Below, piece by piece: positions 1 to 8,696 of a DNA stretch of 64,000 nt. Under the pieces are notes generated by a model. The model was not told the origin of the DNA and did no database searches. It worked only from the letters and a program-made list of their open reading frames with translations. The stretch spans positions 3,602,660 to 3,666,659 of the forward strand of contig NZ_CP007441.1 in the NCBI RefSeq assembly GCF_000590475.1, in the 5' to 3' direction. A program made the translations under genes and the position numbers. Source of the stretch: Stutzerimonas stutzeri (GTDB lineage: Bacteria > Pseudomonadota > Gammaproteobacteria > Pseudomonadales > Pseudomonadaceae). Numbering within the stretch: position 1 is the first letter of the stretch; every line of letters begins with the position of its first letter.

Positions 1-549
1 GCGCAGCTTGGCCTTTTTCGGATAGACGTATTCGAACTTATCGGCGGGATTGGTCATGTCCTTCGGAATGTCAACGACAACCGGGCCAGGGCGGCCAGAC
101 TGAGCCAGGTAAAACGCCTTCTTCATCACTTCGGGAATCTCCGAAGGATGCTTGATCATGAAGCTGTGCTTAACGATCGGTCGGGAGATGCCGATCATGT
201 CAGTTTCCTGGAAGGCGTCGGTGCCGACCATGTTGCTGGCGACCTGACCGGAGATCACTACCATTGGAATCGAGTCCATGTAGGCGGTAGCGATGCCGGT
301 GATGGCATTGGTTGCGCCCGGACCGGAGGTCACCAGGACAACACCCGCCTTGCCGGTAGCGCGCGCATAGCCGTCTGCCATGTGAGTAGCGGCTTGCTCA
401 TGGCGAACGAGGATGTGCGTGACTTCCTTTTCCTTGAACAGCGCATCATAGATGTGCAGCAAGGCGCCGCCCGGATAACCGTAGATGTACTTAACGCCTT
501 CGTCACGCAAGAAGCGGACGACCATTTCAGCGCCGGATAAAAGTTCCAC
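1..549 (-). CDS. ilvI: Acetolactate synthase large subunit, 5' part only
   Basis: Thiamine-diphosphate enzyme of branched-chain amino acid synthesis; it condenses pyruvate to acetolactate (or with 2-ketobutyrate) together with a small regulatory subunit. Only the first 183 codons lie in the window; the gene runs off the left edge. The translated N-terminus contains GYPGGA and the VRHEQAATHMADGYAR block, whose Glu is the catalytic residue contacting the ThDP aminopyrimidine, followed by the TSGPGATN motif. I place the start at the GTG at 549-547 (protein MELLSGAEM...), preceded by GAGGTGAACAAC, which fits the usual N-terminus of Pseudomonas homologues. The small-subunit gene ilvH would be expected just outside the window. 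The upstream region contains a small open frame and a hairpin, listed separately. Confidence 0.95.
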   Translation of the reverse strand, partial: MELLSGAEMVVRFLRDEGVKYIYGYPGGALLHIYDALFKEKEVTHILVRHEQAATHMADGYARATGKAGVVLVTSGPGATNAITGIATAYMDSIPMVVISGQVASNMVGTDAFQETDMIGISRPIVKHSFMIKHPSEIPEVMKKAFYLAQSGRPGPVVVDIPKDMTNPADKFEYVYPKKAKLR

Positions 550-950
550 GTTGTTCACCTCTAAAACGCCAGATAGCCGCTCCGCGTCGGACCGGCCAGA
601 AATAGGTTTACTGCGAGACAGCGCATGGGCGACGGTGATCGCCGACTACGTCAGCTGCTGACTAGCAAGTACTAGGAAAGCCCCAAAGTGTTGCGGGGCG
701 CTCCTCCCAGCGCGAGGTAACGCGTTGCGGGTGTTACAAGTCGGCGCGGGTGTGCACCTCATGAATGACTGAACGGATCGTTTAACCGGTCGATCAGAAC
801 AGCAAGCATGGAATTGTTCGGATTAGACTCGGCCAAGTCAAGCCCACTGTTGGTCTTCCGGCTGTTTCAGCTGTGATCCAGCGCAGAATGGAGTTGCTCA
901 GCTTTTGCGTATAGTAATGGCTTGGTTCTGCATCCATAGAAGGGATTAGC
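550..950. other. Divergent intergenic region between ilvI and the DUF4124 gene
   Basis: This 401-base region separates ilvI (minus) from the DUF4124 gene (plus). On the minus strand it contains a 38-codon open frame (762-646) and inside it a GC hairpin, GCCCC/GGGGC with a 10-base loop (680-699). The frame ends about 95 bases before the ilvI GTG. I see no clear ribosome binding site for the small frame and no convincing U-rich terminator, so an attenuation leader is only a possibility. No tRNA or repeat was seen. Confidence 0.5.
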
Positions 951-1391
951 ATGCGTTTGACGATTCTCGCGGGCGGTCTGCTGCTTGCATTGAGCAGCAG
1001 TGTCATGGCCAGCCAGGTTTACAAGTGGGTGGATGCCCAAGGTGTTACCCATTTCGGCGCTCAGCCGCCACAGGGCCAATCCGTCGAAACGCTCAATACC
1101 GCGACTCCACCACCCAGGCCTGCCGCAGCAACGACAGCAACGCCTGAAGAGCCCGAGCCGTCGGGAGAATCCGAACAACGCAAGATTGATCGCCAGGTGA
1201 AGCAACAGGTGGCTGAGCAGGAAACAGAACGGCAACGCTACTGTACGACGCTGCGGACCAATCTGGCGCAACTGCAGAACAATCCACGAGTGCGCATGGA
1301 AGAGAAAGGTGAAATGCGCCGGCTAAACGAAGAAGAACGTCAGGCGCGCATCAGCGAGACCCAACAGAAAATCACTGACACCTGCGACTGA
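951..1391 (+). CDS. DUF4124 domain-containing periplasmic protein
   Basis: A 146-residue protein with a typical Sec signal peptide (basic MR start, hydrophobic LLLALSSS, likely cleavage near VMA-SQ). Right after it comes the DUF4124 signature QVYKWVDAQGVTHFG, a short beta motif common in exported gammaproteobacterial proteins. The rest is low-complexity: proline/alanine/threonine-rich to about residue 75, then a charged Gln/Glu/Arg-rich helical tail. No enzymatic residues are visible. It probably lies in the periplasm or on the envelope; the function is unknown. The ATG at 951 is the only start that keeps the complete signal peptide. It stands alone, divergent from ilvI and convergent with yqcC. 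Confidence 0.85.
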   Translation: MRLTILAGGLLLALSSSVMASQVYKWVDAQGVTHFGAQPPQGQSVETLNTATPPPRPAAATTATPEEPEPSGESEQRKIDRQVKQQVAEQETERQRYCTTLRTNLAQLQNNPRVRMEEKGEMRRLNEEERQARISETQQKITDTCD

Positions 1392-1430
1392 GGGAAACGG
1401 ATTCAACGTCAGCCTCCCGGCAGGCGTGCA

Positions 1431-1766
1431 TTACTCTTCGCCGCGGCTGATCAGCACATCGAAGGTTTCCAGCGCCCGCAGCAGACCGGCCATTTGCTGT
1501 GACCGCCCCCGATAGACCACCTCGGCCATCGCCAGAATACCGGAAACGGTGGGAAGCGCCTCGCCGCGCTCCAGGATGGTCTTCATCCGCGGCAGAAAAA
1601 TCCATTGTAGCCACTGCTCGAACGATAGCGTATCGACGCAGAACGGCTCTTGGCTGGCGAGCGCCTGAGCATCCGGAGGCGACGAAGCCCATAGGTCATG
1701 CACCCGCAACTCACGTTCTATAAGCAATAACTGGTCAGCCAACTCGGCGATGCGACAGTCCATCAC
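1431..1766 (-). CDS. YqcC family protein (DUF446)
   Basis: A 111-residue soluble protein of the YqcC/DUF446 family, recognisable from the ELADQLLLIERELR start, the LSFEQWLQWIFLPRMKTILE core and the PTVSGILAMAEVVYRG segment. It is predicted all-helical, with no signal peptide. The molecular role of the family is not established to my knowledge; in other gammaproteobacteria it often sits near tRNA-pseudouridine synthase truC, which is absent here. Its ATG overlaps the last four bases of the upstream TPR lipoprotein gene (1763-1766), so the two are probably co-transcribed and translationally coupled. Confidence 0.88.
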   Translation of the reverse strand: MMDCRIAELADQLLLIERELRVHDLWASSPPDAQALASQEPFCVDTLSFEQWLQWIFLPRMKTILERGEALPTVSGILAMAEVVYRGRSQQMAGLLRALETFDVLISRGEE

Positions 1767-2482
1767 ATAGCCACCTTGGCCCGCTCGCGAGCCTGTGCAG
1801 CGCCCGCTGCATTACCCTGGCGCTCACGCGCTTGAGCGATCAGCTCCCACAGACTCGCTTGCAGCGCAGGACGGCCGCTGGCATAACTCAAACCTCGGCG
1901 AGATAGCTGCTCGGCCTGCACGGCATCGCCTTGAGCCAGGCGCACCTGGGCCAGGCGATAAAGCACCTGGGGCTCCCGAGGCGCAATCCGCTGGGCGCGT
2001 TCAAGACTGGACGCCGCACCGTTCAGGTCGCCTCCGCCTTGTTGTTGTTGAGCCGTAGTGAGTAACGCCAATACCGGCCCATCAAGCCGCTCGTCAGCCG
2101 ACAGCGTTCCGCTATTCGACGGAATGCCGCTCGGCATGGACTGGCTTGGTGCTGATGCCGGCGCTGGAGCCGGTTGAGGAGCACTCCACTGCCCAGGCGC
2201 GCCCGGCACCGGATCCGAAGTCCCGGAGAACGCAGCATCCGGCGCTGCGAAGGTCTGTAATGGCTCCGAATTCTGCTGCGGCACCATGACCATGACGCTT
2301 GCATCTTGTGCAGGCTGCGCGGTGGAAAGAGAAGGACCAGTAGCTCGATAAGGCTGCCGCGCCGAGACCTCCTCGGACACCGGCGCACCCGAATCGACGA
2401 CGGGTATCGCCCCTCGCTTTACCGTTGCACACCCCTGCACCAGCGCAGCGATCGCCACAACCATCATCCATTGCTTGCTCAA
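1763..2482 (-). CDS. Tetratricopeptide-repeat lipoprotein
   Basis: A likely outer-membrane lipoprotein of about 239 residues. It has a hydrophobic signal ending in the lipobox ALVQGC, a proline/alanine/serine-rich linker, then TPR-like helices near the C-terminus (VLYRLAQVRLAQGDAVQAEQL and following). I prefer the TTG at 2482, because the sequence AAGAGG lies 8 bases upstream and it gives a compact signal MSKQWMMVVAIAALVQGC; an ATG at 2506 would add eight residues before the signal. It follows mrcB closely on the same strand and overlaps yqcC. Position next to PBP1B suggests an envelope role, but nothing in the sequence assigns a partner; TPR proteins usually act as scaffolds. Confidence 0.83.
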   Translation of the reverse strand: MSKQWMMVVAIAALVQGCATVKRGAIPVVDSGAPVSEEVSARQPYRATGPSLSTAQPAQDASVMVMVPQQNSEPLQTFAAPDAAFSGTSDPVPGAPGQWSAPQPAPAPASAPSQSMPSGIPSNSGTLSADERLDGPVLALLTTAQQQQGGGDLNGAASSLERAQRIAPREPQVLYRLAQVRLAQGDAVQAEQLSRRGLSYASGRPALQASLWELIAQARERQGNAAGAAQARERAKVAM

Positions 2483-2520
2483 AATTCGAACCTCTTGAAA
2501 TTCCATTCAGCTGAGAACAC

Positions 2521-4833
2521 TCAGGGCAGCCAACCGCGAACCCAATCCATGACCGACTCAGCTGGCGCCCGGATACCGCAACCGGGTCCCGGCGCGGGCT
2601 CGCTGCCGCGAATGTAGGGAATCTGCACGGCGTCAGGGCAATTTTCCAACGTCCCTTGCCCAGTTTGCGCATCCACCCAGGCAAGCTCGACATTCTCGGG
2701 CAGTTGCATTTGTAGTGGCAATGGATCGGCTCGGCGCATGAAATCCGCCCAAATCTGCAATGCTCCAGTCGCACCGGTCAGCGACGTCTTACCGTTATCG
2801 TCACGACCCAGCCAAACCACTGCCAACAGGTCCTGACTGAACCCGGCGAACCAGCTATCGCGTGAGTCGTTGGTGGTACCGGTCTTGCCCGCCAGCGCCA
2901 ACGATTTCGGCACGTAATTGTAGGCTGAGCGACCCGTACCTTCGAGCATGACACGCCGCATGGCGTACTGAGTCAGGTAGATCGCGCCAGCATCGAAACG
3001 CTGCTCGATCTTGAACGGATAGCGACTGAGCGGCTCACCGTCAGCAGCCACAACGCTGCGAATACCGCGCAGCGGCGTATTGAAACCGCCATTAGCGAGC
3101 GTCTGGTATATGCCGGCGACTTCGATCGGCCGCAGACCACCCGCCCCCAGCAGCATTGAGGGATAAGCCGGCCACTGCGGCGAAGCCCCCAATCGCTCTA
3201 GGGTTTTCAGCACATGCGGGACCCCGAGATCCAGGCCCAAGCGCGCGGTGGACAGATTGTAAGAATTGGCCAGCGCCTGATAGAGATAAACCGTACCGTG
3301 CGCGGTGCGCCCATAATTCTGCGGTTTCCATACCTGGCCATCGGCACCTTTGACCGAGAACGGTTCATCGTCCAACAGACTGGTCAGGGTGTACTGGCTA
3401 GGCTTTTCCAGCGCCGCGAGATAGATGGCCGGTTTGATCAGCGACCCGATGGGTCGCGAAGCATCCAGTGCCCGGTTGAACCCGGCAAAGCCCGGTCGAC
3501 GACTACCGAGCATCGCCTGAAGCTCTCCGGTTTCTGGATTGGTGACCAGCATCGCCCCCTCGACACCCTCCGCCGCCTTGCCAAGTCGCTTCAGCGTTTC
3601 CGTCATGGCCTGTTCGGCCTTGCGTTGGAGGATCGGATCAAAGCTGGTGAAGACCCTCAAACCTTCCTCGGTCAAATCCTCGTCGCGGTAATCCTCGCGC
3701 AGCTGGCGTTTAACCAGATCAAGGAAGGCCGGATAAGAGCTGTCGGCAAGGCTGCCCCGCTGCGTGACCCCAAGCGGAGTCTGCCGTGCCGCAGCTGCCT
3801 CTTCGGGCGTCAAGACCTGCTGCTCCGCCAAGAGGTCGAGTACAAGATTTCGACGCTCCAATGCTCGTTCCGGATGACGTCGCGGGTTGTAGTAGGTGGG
3901 CCCCTTTACCATGCCGACCAGCAGCGCGATGTGCTGCACTTTCAATTCGGCGAGCGGACGACCGAAGAAATATTGACTGGCCAAGCCGAACCCATGAATG
4001 GACCGGCGACCGTCTTGCCCGAGAAACACCTCATTGAGGTAGGCCTCGAGAATTTCCTTCTTGTCGTAATGCAACTCCAGTAGCACTGCCATCATCGCCT
4101 CGGTGGCTTTGCGACTGAGGCTGCGCTCATTGGTCAAATAGAAATTCTTGACCAGCTGCTGGGTCAGTGTGCTTCCACCCTGACGCACTTCGCCGGCGGT
4201 CAGATTGACCCAGACAGCCCGTGCGATGGACTTGGGCGACACACCGAAGTGATCGAAAAATTCCCTGTCCTCAACCGCAACCAGCGTTTCGGCAAGATAA
4301 GGCGGCGCCTGGTCGAGCCTGATGAGAATTCGGTCCTCGTTGTGCGCGGGATACAGCCCGCCGATGATGACGGGCTCCAAACGCGCCACCGGAAGTTCGC
4401 CACCATCGGCCCGCGTCAGACCGGCGACGAAATCGCCGGAAAAACGCACCCGAATGCGCTGCGACTCTTCGGCCCCTTCGTAAAACCGGAACCCGCGGGT
4501 ATACATCTCTACAGCGTTGGCGGCCACCGACATGCTGCCAGGACCATTGACAGCTTTTTCGCGGCGATAACCCAGCGCGTCGAGCTCAGTCAGGAAATCC
4601 TCCTTCGCGAGCTTCTGCCCAACGAACAGCTCAAGGGGGCGCGCATAAACCGTAGCGGGAATAGTCCAGCGCTTGCCGGAAAACTTCTCCTGCACCACGG
4701 CGTCGAGGTAAACGGCCACCCCGGCTAATACCACGAGGGCCACAATGGATAGTTTGACCACCCAACCCAGCCAGGGACGGGAGCCACCGGAACGGCGCTT
4801 GGAGCGGGAACGAGAGGAGCGTGCTTTAGTCAT
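2521..4833 (-). CDS. mrcB: Penicillin-binding protein 1B (bifunctional class A PBP)
   Basis: Inner-membrane peptidoglycan synthase that polymerises lipid II and cross-links the strands. The 770-residue protein has a basic cytoplasmic tail, one membrane segment (about 23-45), a UB2H-type region, a GT51 transglycosylase domain with catalytic Glu in VEDREFF (about residue 188), and a transpeptidase domain with the SxxK motif SLIK (464-467), SYN (524-526) and KTG (650-652). All active-site motifs are intact and the length is normal. LpoA, a PBP activator, is encoded at 51719 in the same window; in P. aeruginosa PBP1B uses a different activator, LpoP, so I draw no pairing from this. A TATAAT-like box lies at 4842-4847 on the coding strand, unusually near the start codon. 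Confidence 0.97.
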   Translation of the reverse strand: MTKARSSRSRSKRRSGGSRPWLGWVVKLSIVALVVLAGVAVYLDAVVQEKFSGKRWTIPATVYARPLELFVGQKLAKEDFLTELDALGYRREKAVNGPGSMSVAANAVEMYTRGFRFYEGAEESQRIRVRFSGDFVAGLTRADGGELPVARLEPVIIGGLYPAHNEDRILIRLDQAPPYLAETLVAVEDREFFDHFGVSPKSIARAVWVNLTAGEVRQGGSTLTQQLVKNFYLTNERSLSRKATEAMMAVLLELHYDKKEILEAYLNEVFLGQDGRRSIHGFGLASQYFFGRPLAELKVQHIALLVGMVKGPTYYNPRRHPERALERRNLVLDLLAEQQVLTPEEAAAARQTPLGVTQRGSLADSSYPAFLDLVKRQLREDYRDEDLTEEGLRVFTSFDPILQRKAEQAMTETLKRLGKAAEGVEGAMLVTNPETGELQAMLGSRRPGFAGFNRALDASRPIGSLIKPAIYLAALEKPSQYTLTSLLDDEPFSVKGADGQVWKPQNYGRTAHGTVYLYQALANSYNLSTARLGLDLGVPHVLKTLERLGASPQWPAYPSMLLGAGGLRPIEVAGIYQTLANGGFNTPLRGIRSVVAADGEPLSRYPFKIEQRFDAGAIYLTQYAMRRVMLEGTGRSAYNYVPKSLALAGKTGTTNDSRDSWFAGFSQDLLAVVWLGRDDNGKTSLTGATGALQIWADFMRRADPLPLQMQLPENVELAWVDAQTGQGTLENCPDAVQIPYIRGSEPAPGPGCGIRAPAESVMDWVRGWLP

Positions 4834-4983
4834 GGCGGCGCATTATACGCACTTTGATTTGCTCGGAAGACGGCCTCTTGGCGGGTTTGCAGGCCATGCT
4901 CAGAAAGACATAATGAAGCGCTTTCCGAGTATGTGATCCGCGTCCCGATTGGCTCACATCCCCCCGCCCAATAACTGCAAGGA

Positions 4984-6552
4984 ATGACCGTGAGCCAAGC
5001 ATTGATCGCCGCGTTGCAAAATCCGGCCCTCTATCCCCACCCGGTCGACGGTTTCAGGGTCATCGAGACCCACATATCCTGGGTCATCCTCACCGGACCC
5101 TACGCCTACAAGATGAAGAAGCCGGTCGACTTCGGCTTCCTCAACTTCACCGAACTGGCGGATCGTAAGCACTTCTGCGAAGAGGAGCTGCGCCTGAATC
5201 AGCGCATGGCGCCGGACCTGTACCTGCGCGTGCTGCCGGTTTCTGGCAGTGTTGACGCTCCGGTAATCGACGGTGGCGGCGAGCCGATCGAATACCTGCT
5301 GCAAATGCGTGAATTCCCACAAACACAGTTGATGGCCGAAGTTCAAGCGCGCGGCGAGCTAACCGACGCCCATATCGACGCCCTTGCTGAACAAATCGCC
5401 CGCTTTCACCTGAGCATCCCCCAGGCTCCGGCCGAGCACCCGCTGAACAGTGCCGAGGCGATCGTGGCGCCGATGCGACAGAACTTCGAGCAGATCCGTC
5501 CGCTGCTGACCGAGCAAGCCGATCTACAGCAGCTCGACGCGCTGTTCGACTGGACCGAAACGAGCATTGCCCGTCTGCAGCCACTACTGGCACAGCGCGC
5601 CCAGCAGGGCTTTATCCGCGAATGCCACGGCGACCTGCATCTGGGCAACGCCACGCTCATCGATGACCAGGTGGTGCTGTTCGACTGCATCGAGTTCAAC
5701 GAACCCTTCCGCCTGATCGATATCGCCTGCGATACGGCCTTCCTGGCGATGGACCTGGAAGATCGCGAACTAAAATGTCAGTCGCGGCGCTTTATTAACG
5801 GCTGGCTGGAGCGCACCGGTGACTACGCCGCGCTCGAGCTGCTCAACCTCTACAAAGCCTATCGGGCAATGGTTCGCGCCAAGGTCAACCTGTTCCGACT
5901 GCATCAGGAAGAAGACGCGGTGCAGCGCCGAGTGATCCTGCGTCAGTATCGTGGCTACGCCAATCTGGCTGAAAGCTACAGCGCCATCCCGTCTCGCTTC
6001 CTCGCTATCACCCACGGCGTATCGGCGGTAGGCAAAAGCCGGGTCGCGCTGCGTCTGGTCGAGGCCCTGGGTGCGATCAGGCTGCGCTCGGATGTTGAAC
6101 GCAAGCGATTGCATGGCGAGCAACCACAGGCCCTCGCAGCCGAACTGGATTCTGGCATCTACAGCGCCGAAGCTGGCGGCGCCACCTATCGGCGACTGCA
6201 CTCGCTGGCCGAGACCGCATTGAACGCCGGCTTTTCGGTGGTCATCGATGCTACCTACCTCAAGCAACAACAGCGCCAGGCAGCCTGGCAGGCCGCTGAG
6301 TCGACCGGTGTGCCTTTCATGATTCTGACCTGCGAGGCGCCGGATGCCGTCATTTGGCAGTGGCTTGCCCAGCGAAGCGCCGAAGGCGGCGACCCGTCCG
6401 ACGCGACCATGGCGGTGATCAAGGCACAGCAAGCCTCACGCGAGCCGCTGAGCGAAAGCGAGCAACTGCTCAACCGGCAGATCGATACACCCGAGGCCGG
6501 TAGTCTCGACGCGCTGGTCAGTGCCATTCGCCAACGCTTACCCGGGCTCTAA
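4984..6552 (+). CDS. Fusion of aminoglycoside-phosphotransferase-like domain and P-loop kinase/ATPase
   Basis: A 522-residue two-domain protein. The N-terminal ~330 residues resemble the APH/choline-kinase fold: the HGDLHLGN catalytic loop (about 214-221) and the metal-binding FDCIEFNEP/DIACD region are both visible. The C-terminal ~180 residues carry a Walker A, GVSAVGKS, followed by a zeta-toxin or AAA-33-like layout (VVIDATYLK, then LTCEAP). Such fusions are widespread in Pseudomonas but the substrate is unknown to me. The ATG at 4984 is too close to the AAGGA at 4979-4983 to use it well; the in-frame GTG at 4990, seven bases beyond it, may be the true start. It is divergent from mrcB and has no obvious operon partner. 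Confidence 0.85.
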   Translation: MTVSQALIAALQNPALYPHPVDGFRVIETHISWVILTGPYAYKMKKPVDFGFLNFTELADRKHFCEEELRLNQRMAPDLYLRVLPVSGSVDAPVIDGGGEPIEYLLQMREFPQTQLMAEVQARGELTDAHIDALAEQIARFHLSIPQAPAEHPLNSAEAIVAPMRQNFEQIRPLLTEQADLQQLDALFDWTETSIARLQPLLAQRAQQGFIRECHGDLHLGNATLIDDQVVLFDCIEFNEPFRLIDIACDTAFLAMDLEDRELKCQSRRFINGWLERTGDYAALELLNLYKAYRAMVRAKVNLFRLHQEEDAVQRRVILRQYRGYANLAESYSAIPSRFLAITHGVSAVGKSRVALRLVEALGAIRLRSDVERKRLHGEQPQALAAELDSGIYSAEAGGATYRRLHSLAETALNAGFSVVIDATYLKQQQRQAAWQAAESTGVPFMILTCEAPDAVIWQWLAQRSAEGGDPSDATMAVIKAQQASREPLSESEQLLNRQIDTPEAGSLDALVSAIRQRLPGL

Positions 6553-6707
6553 CACCTGGGGTCGAAGCGATTGCGCCGGGTGTGACTGGTGTACCCAAGC
6601 GCCGCCGAGGGCAGAACCCGGCGGTGCTTCTATACTTCGACAGGTCTGTCTATGGAAGTTGACCATGTCGCATCGCGTTCTGCCATTCGTTTTGCCGGAG
6701 CATCACC

Positions 6708-7460
6708 ATGAGTGACAGCGTCCGGCTCTTCTCGATTCGCTCCGACGATTACGCTCAATTCCGCCCTTCTTATCCGGACTGCCTGTTCAGCTGGCTCGCC
6801 GAGCAGTGCGTGCATACTCGATGTGCTCTCGACGTAGCCGCCGGCAGCGGTCAGGCGACGCTTCCGCTGTTGGGGCGTTTCGACCGTATTCTTGCCTGCG
6901 ATGCCAGCACTGATCAGTTGTATGGCAGCGCTGGCTGGCAATCCACGCAACGTTTCGCAGCTCAGGCTGAGCGGCTGCCGCTGCGCGAGGGGCGAATCGA
7001 CCTGATGATCGTCGCGCAGGCGCTGCACTGGTTCGCCACCCCTGCATTCTTTGCCGAGGCGAAGCGAGTGCTCGCCCCGAATGGCCTGTTCTGCGCATGG
7101 TGCTACAGCCTGCTTTGCATCGAACCCGCACTGGATGAGGTTATTTCCCGTCTGCACAGCGAAACGTTACGAGGGTATTGGCCACGAGGCCGTGCCAGCG
7201 TCGATGCAGGCTATAGGGATATCCAGGCGCCGTTCGAGACGATTGAGCCCCCTGACTTCGCCATCGAGGTCCACTGGGATCTCCCGCAACTGCTCGGCTA
7301 TCTACGCACCTGGTCGGCCGTCAAGCAATGGCAGCAAACCCATGACAGGGATCCGGTAGCTCAGTTGGAACCCGAACTTGCGCAGTTATGGGGCGACCCG
7401 GAACGTCAGCGCAAGATTTGCTGGCCGCTTCATTTTGTCGCCGGCTACCCGGGCCGATAG
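6708..7460 (+). CDS. Class I SAM-dependent methyltransferase
   Basis: A 250-residue cytosolic methyltransferase. Motif I is visible as LDVAAGSGQATLPLL (residues about 40-54), followed by motif II around ILACDAST and the post-motif IDLMIVAQALHWF typical of the Methyltransf_11/UbiE-like class, where HWF follows the substrate side. The substrate cannot be named; related proteins act on small molecules such as trans-aconitate or quinone precursors. The start ATG at 6708 lies downstream of GGAGCATCACC. The gene is followed after eight bases by the TfoX-C gene, so the two are likely one transcript. Confidence 0.86.
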   Translation: MSDSVRLFSIRSDDYAQFRPSYPDCLFSWLAEQCVHTRCALDVAAGSGQATLPLLGRFDRILACDASTDQLYGSAGWQSTQRFAAQAERLPLREGRIDLMIVAQALHWFATPAFFAEAKRVLAPNGLFCAWCYSLLCIEPALDEVISRLHSETLRGYWPRGRASVDAGYRDIQAPFETIEPPDFAIEVHWDLPQLLGYLRTWSAVKQWQQTHDRDPVAQLEPELAQLWGDPERQRKICWPLHFVAGYPGR

Positions 7461-7468
7461 GAGCAAAT

Positions 7469-7741
7469 ATGCACGACGAGTTGCTGGCCTTGAGAAATCT
7501 CGGCAAGACATCCGCACAATGGCTGCACGCCTCCGGCATCCACACGGCCGACGACCTACGCCGGCTCGGCGCGGTCAGCGCTTACCAGGCGGTCAAGTTG
7601 CGAGGATTCAGCGCATCGAGGGTCCTGTTGTATGCCATTGAAGGCGCACTGCGGGACATCAACTGGAAGGAACTGCCAGATGCACTCAAGAGCGAGCTGA
7701 ACCAGCATCTGGCAAGTTGCGATCACAGAGACAAGAGCTAG
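7469..7741 (+). CDS. TfoX/Sxy C-terminal domain protein
   Basis: A 90-residue protein matching only the C-terminal domain of TfoX/Sxy: LRNLGKTSAQWLHASGI followed by the helix-hairpin-helix-like TADDLRRLGAVSAYQAVKLRG and ALRDINWKELP. Full-length TfoX is a competence regulator with an additional N-terminal domain; here that domain is absent, which is common among stand-alone TfoX_C proteins. The ATG at 7469 is preceded by AGGAG at 7460-7464 and gives a start homologous to other family members, so the longer frame beginning at 7388, inside the methyltransferase gene, is not needed. Role in competence is unproven. Probably co-transcribed with the upstream methyltransferase. Confidence 0.87.
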   Translation: MHDELLALRNLGKTSAQWLHASGIHTADDLRRLGAVSAYQAVKLRGFSASRVLLYAIEGALRDINWKELPDALKSELNQHLASCDHRDKS

Positions 7742-7846
7742 CTCACAACCTCTGCGTGGCGTGATTTACTCTAGCCCACTGCAATCTTATTGTGAGCGCG
7801 CGCATCGCTCTACCTTTGTGAGCTCGCTTGTCCAAGGATTGCCGTC

Positions 7847-8644
7847 ATGTATCTACTCGGGGAACAACCGGCCTACGCCGATCAGCTGATCAATCGTCTG
7901 CAGGGGATCCCCGCGCAACTCCTGGAAGGCTTGGCGCCTTCCGCTCCCCCTATCGAAATCAAAGGCTCCGATGATCTGACAGCGGCGCTACCCGAGCAGC
8001 ACCTGTTCATCATCGAGAGCGGCCTGCTGCATGCGCTGGTAGATGAAAAGCCATTGTTCTACATGCAGGAAGGGGACCTCCTCGGGCTGCGCCAGGGCAT
8101 CGAATTGCCGATCTGTCGCTATCGCAGCGACGAGTCGATTCGCCTGATTCCCTATTCGCGCAGCGCAGTATTCCAACATATCCATATTGATCAACGCCGC
8201 CAGGAACTCTTTACCCAGTACCTGATTGGCCAGACGGCTCTGCTATCCGATGCGCTGGCACGACTGAAGCAACCTGAAATTCATCCAACCACCGGATTCC
8301 AGCATTTCGCCGCAGGCGAAGAATTGATTCATCAAGGCGATGACGCGGACAACGTCTTCATCATCATTGAAGGGCACGCCGAAGCGATTGTTGACGGACA
8401 GAAAGTCGGCGATGTTCAGCGCGATGAAATCTTCGGCGCTATGGCCGTATTCACCCAGGAAAAGCGCAGCGCCACCGTTGTCGCCACCTCCGCCTGCACC
8501 GTCATGCTGATTCCCAAAGACCAATTCCTCAGCCTGATGCAGAGCAATCCAAAAATCGCTCATAGCCTGATAGAAAGCATGGCCAGACGCATCGACCTGC
8601 TCAACAAGGAAGTCACCCAGCTGCGCCTGCCCCTCTCCGCATAA
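7847..8644 (+). CDS. cbpA: Cyclic-nucleotide-binding protein, CbpA-like
   Basis: A 265-residue cytosolic protein with a degenerate CNB-like N-terminal half and a clear cNMP-binding domain in the C-terminal half (about 150-250): the roll IHQGDDADNVFIIIEGHAEA, a phosphate-binding-cassette equivalent FGAMAVFTQEKRSATVVA with the conserved Arg of RSATV, and a terminal helix. There is no helix-turn-helix, so it is not a CRP-type DNA-binding regulator. Position immediately before PrrF and a phuW-type gene matches that of P. aeruginosa PA4704 (cbpA, a cAMP-binding protein); the symbol rests on that remembered synteny. AAGGA at 7834-7838 precedes the ATG. Confidence 0.82.
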   Translation: MYLLGEQPAYADQLINRLQGIPAQLLEGLAPSAPPIEIKGSDDLTAALPEQHLFIIESGLLHALVDEKPLFYMQEGDLLGLRQGIELPICRYRSDESIRLIPYSRSAVFQHIHIDQRRQELFTQYLIGQTALLSDALARLKQPEIHPTTGFQHFAAGEELIHQGDDADNVFIIIEGHAEAIVDGQKVGDVQRDEIFGAMAVFTQEKRSATVVATSACTVMLIPKDQFLSLMQSNPKIAHSLIESMARRIDLLNKEVTQLRLPLSA

Positions 8645-8696
8645 CCCAGCCAAGGCCAATGTTTGAGCGATAAGAAATTTATTTCACGATCAGCTA

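Noticed and set aside
680..699. GC hairpin upstream of ilvI as a terminator
   Set aside because: Five-pair stem with a 10-base loop and no proper T-run; kept only as part of a weak leader hypothesis.
2112..2774. 220-codon minus-strand frame overlapping the TPR lipoprotein and the end of mrcB
   Set aside because: Out-of-frame with two convincing genes on the same strand; Cys/Arg/Ser-rich noise.
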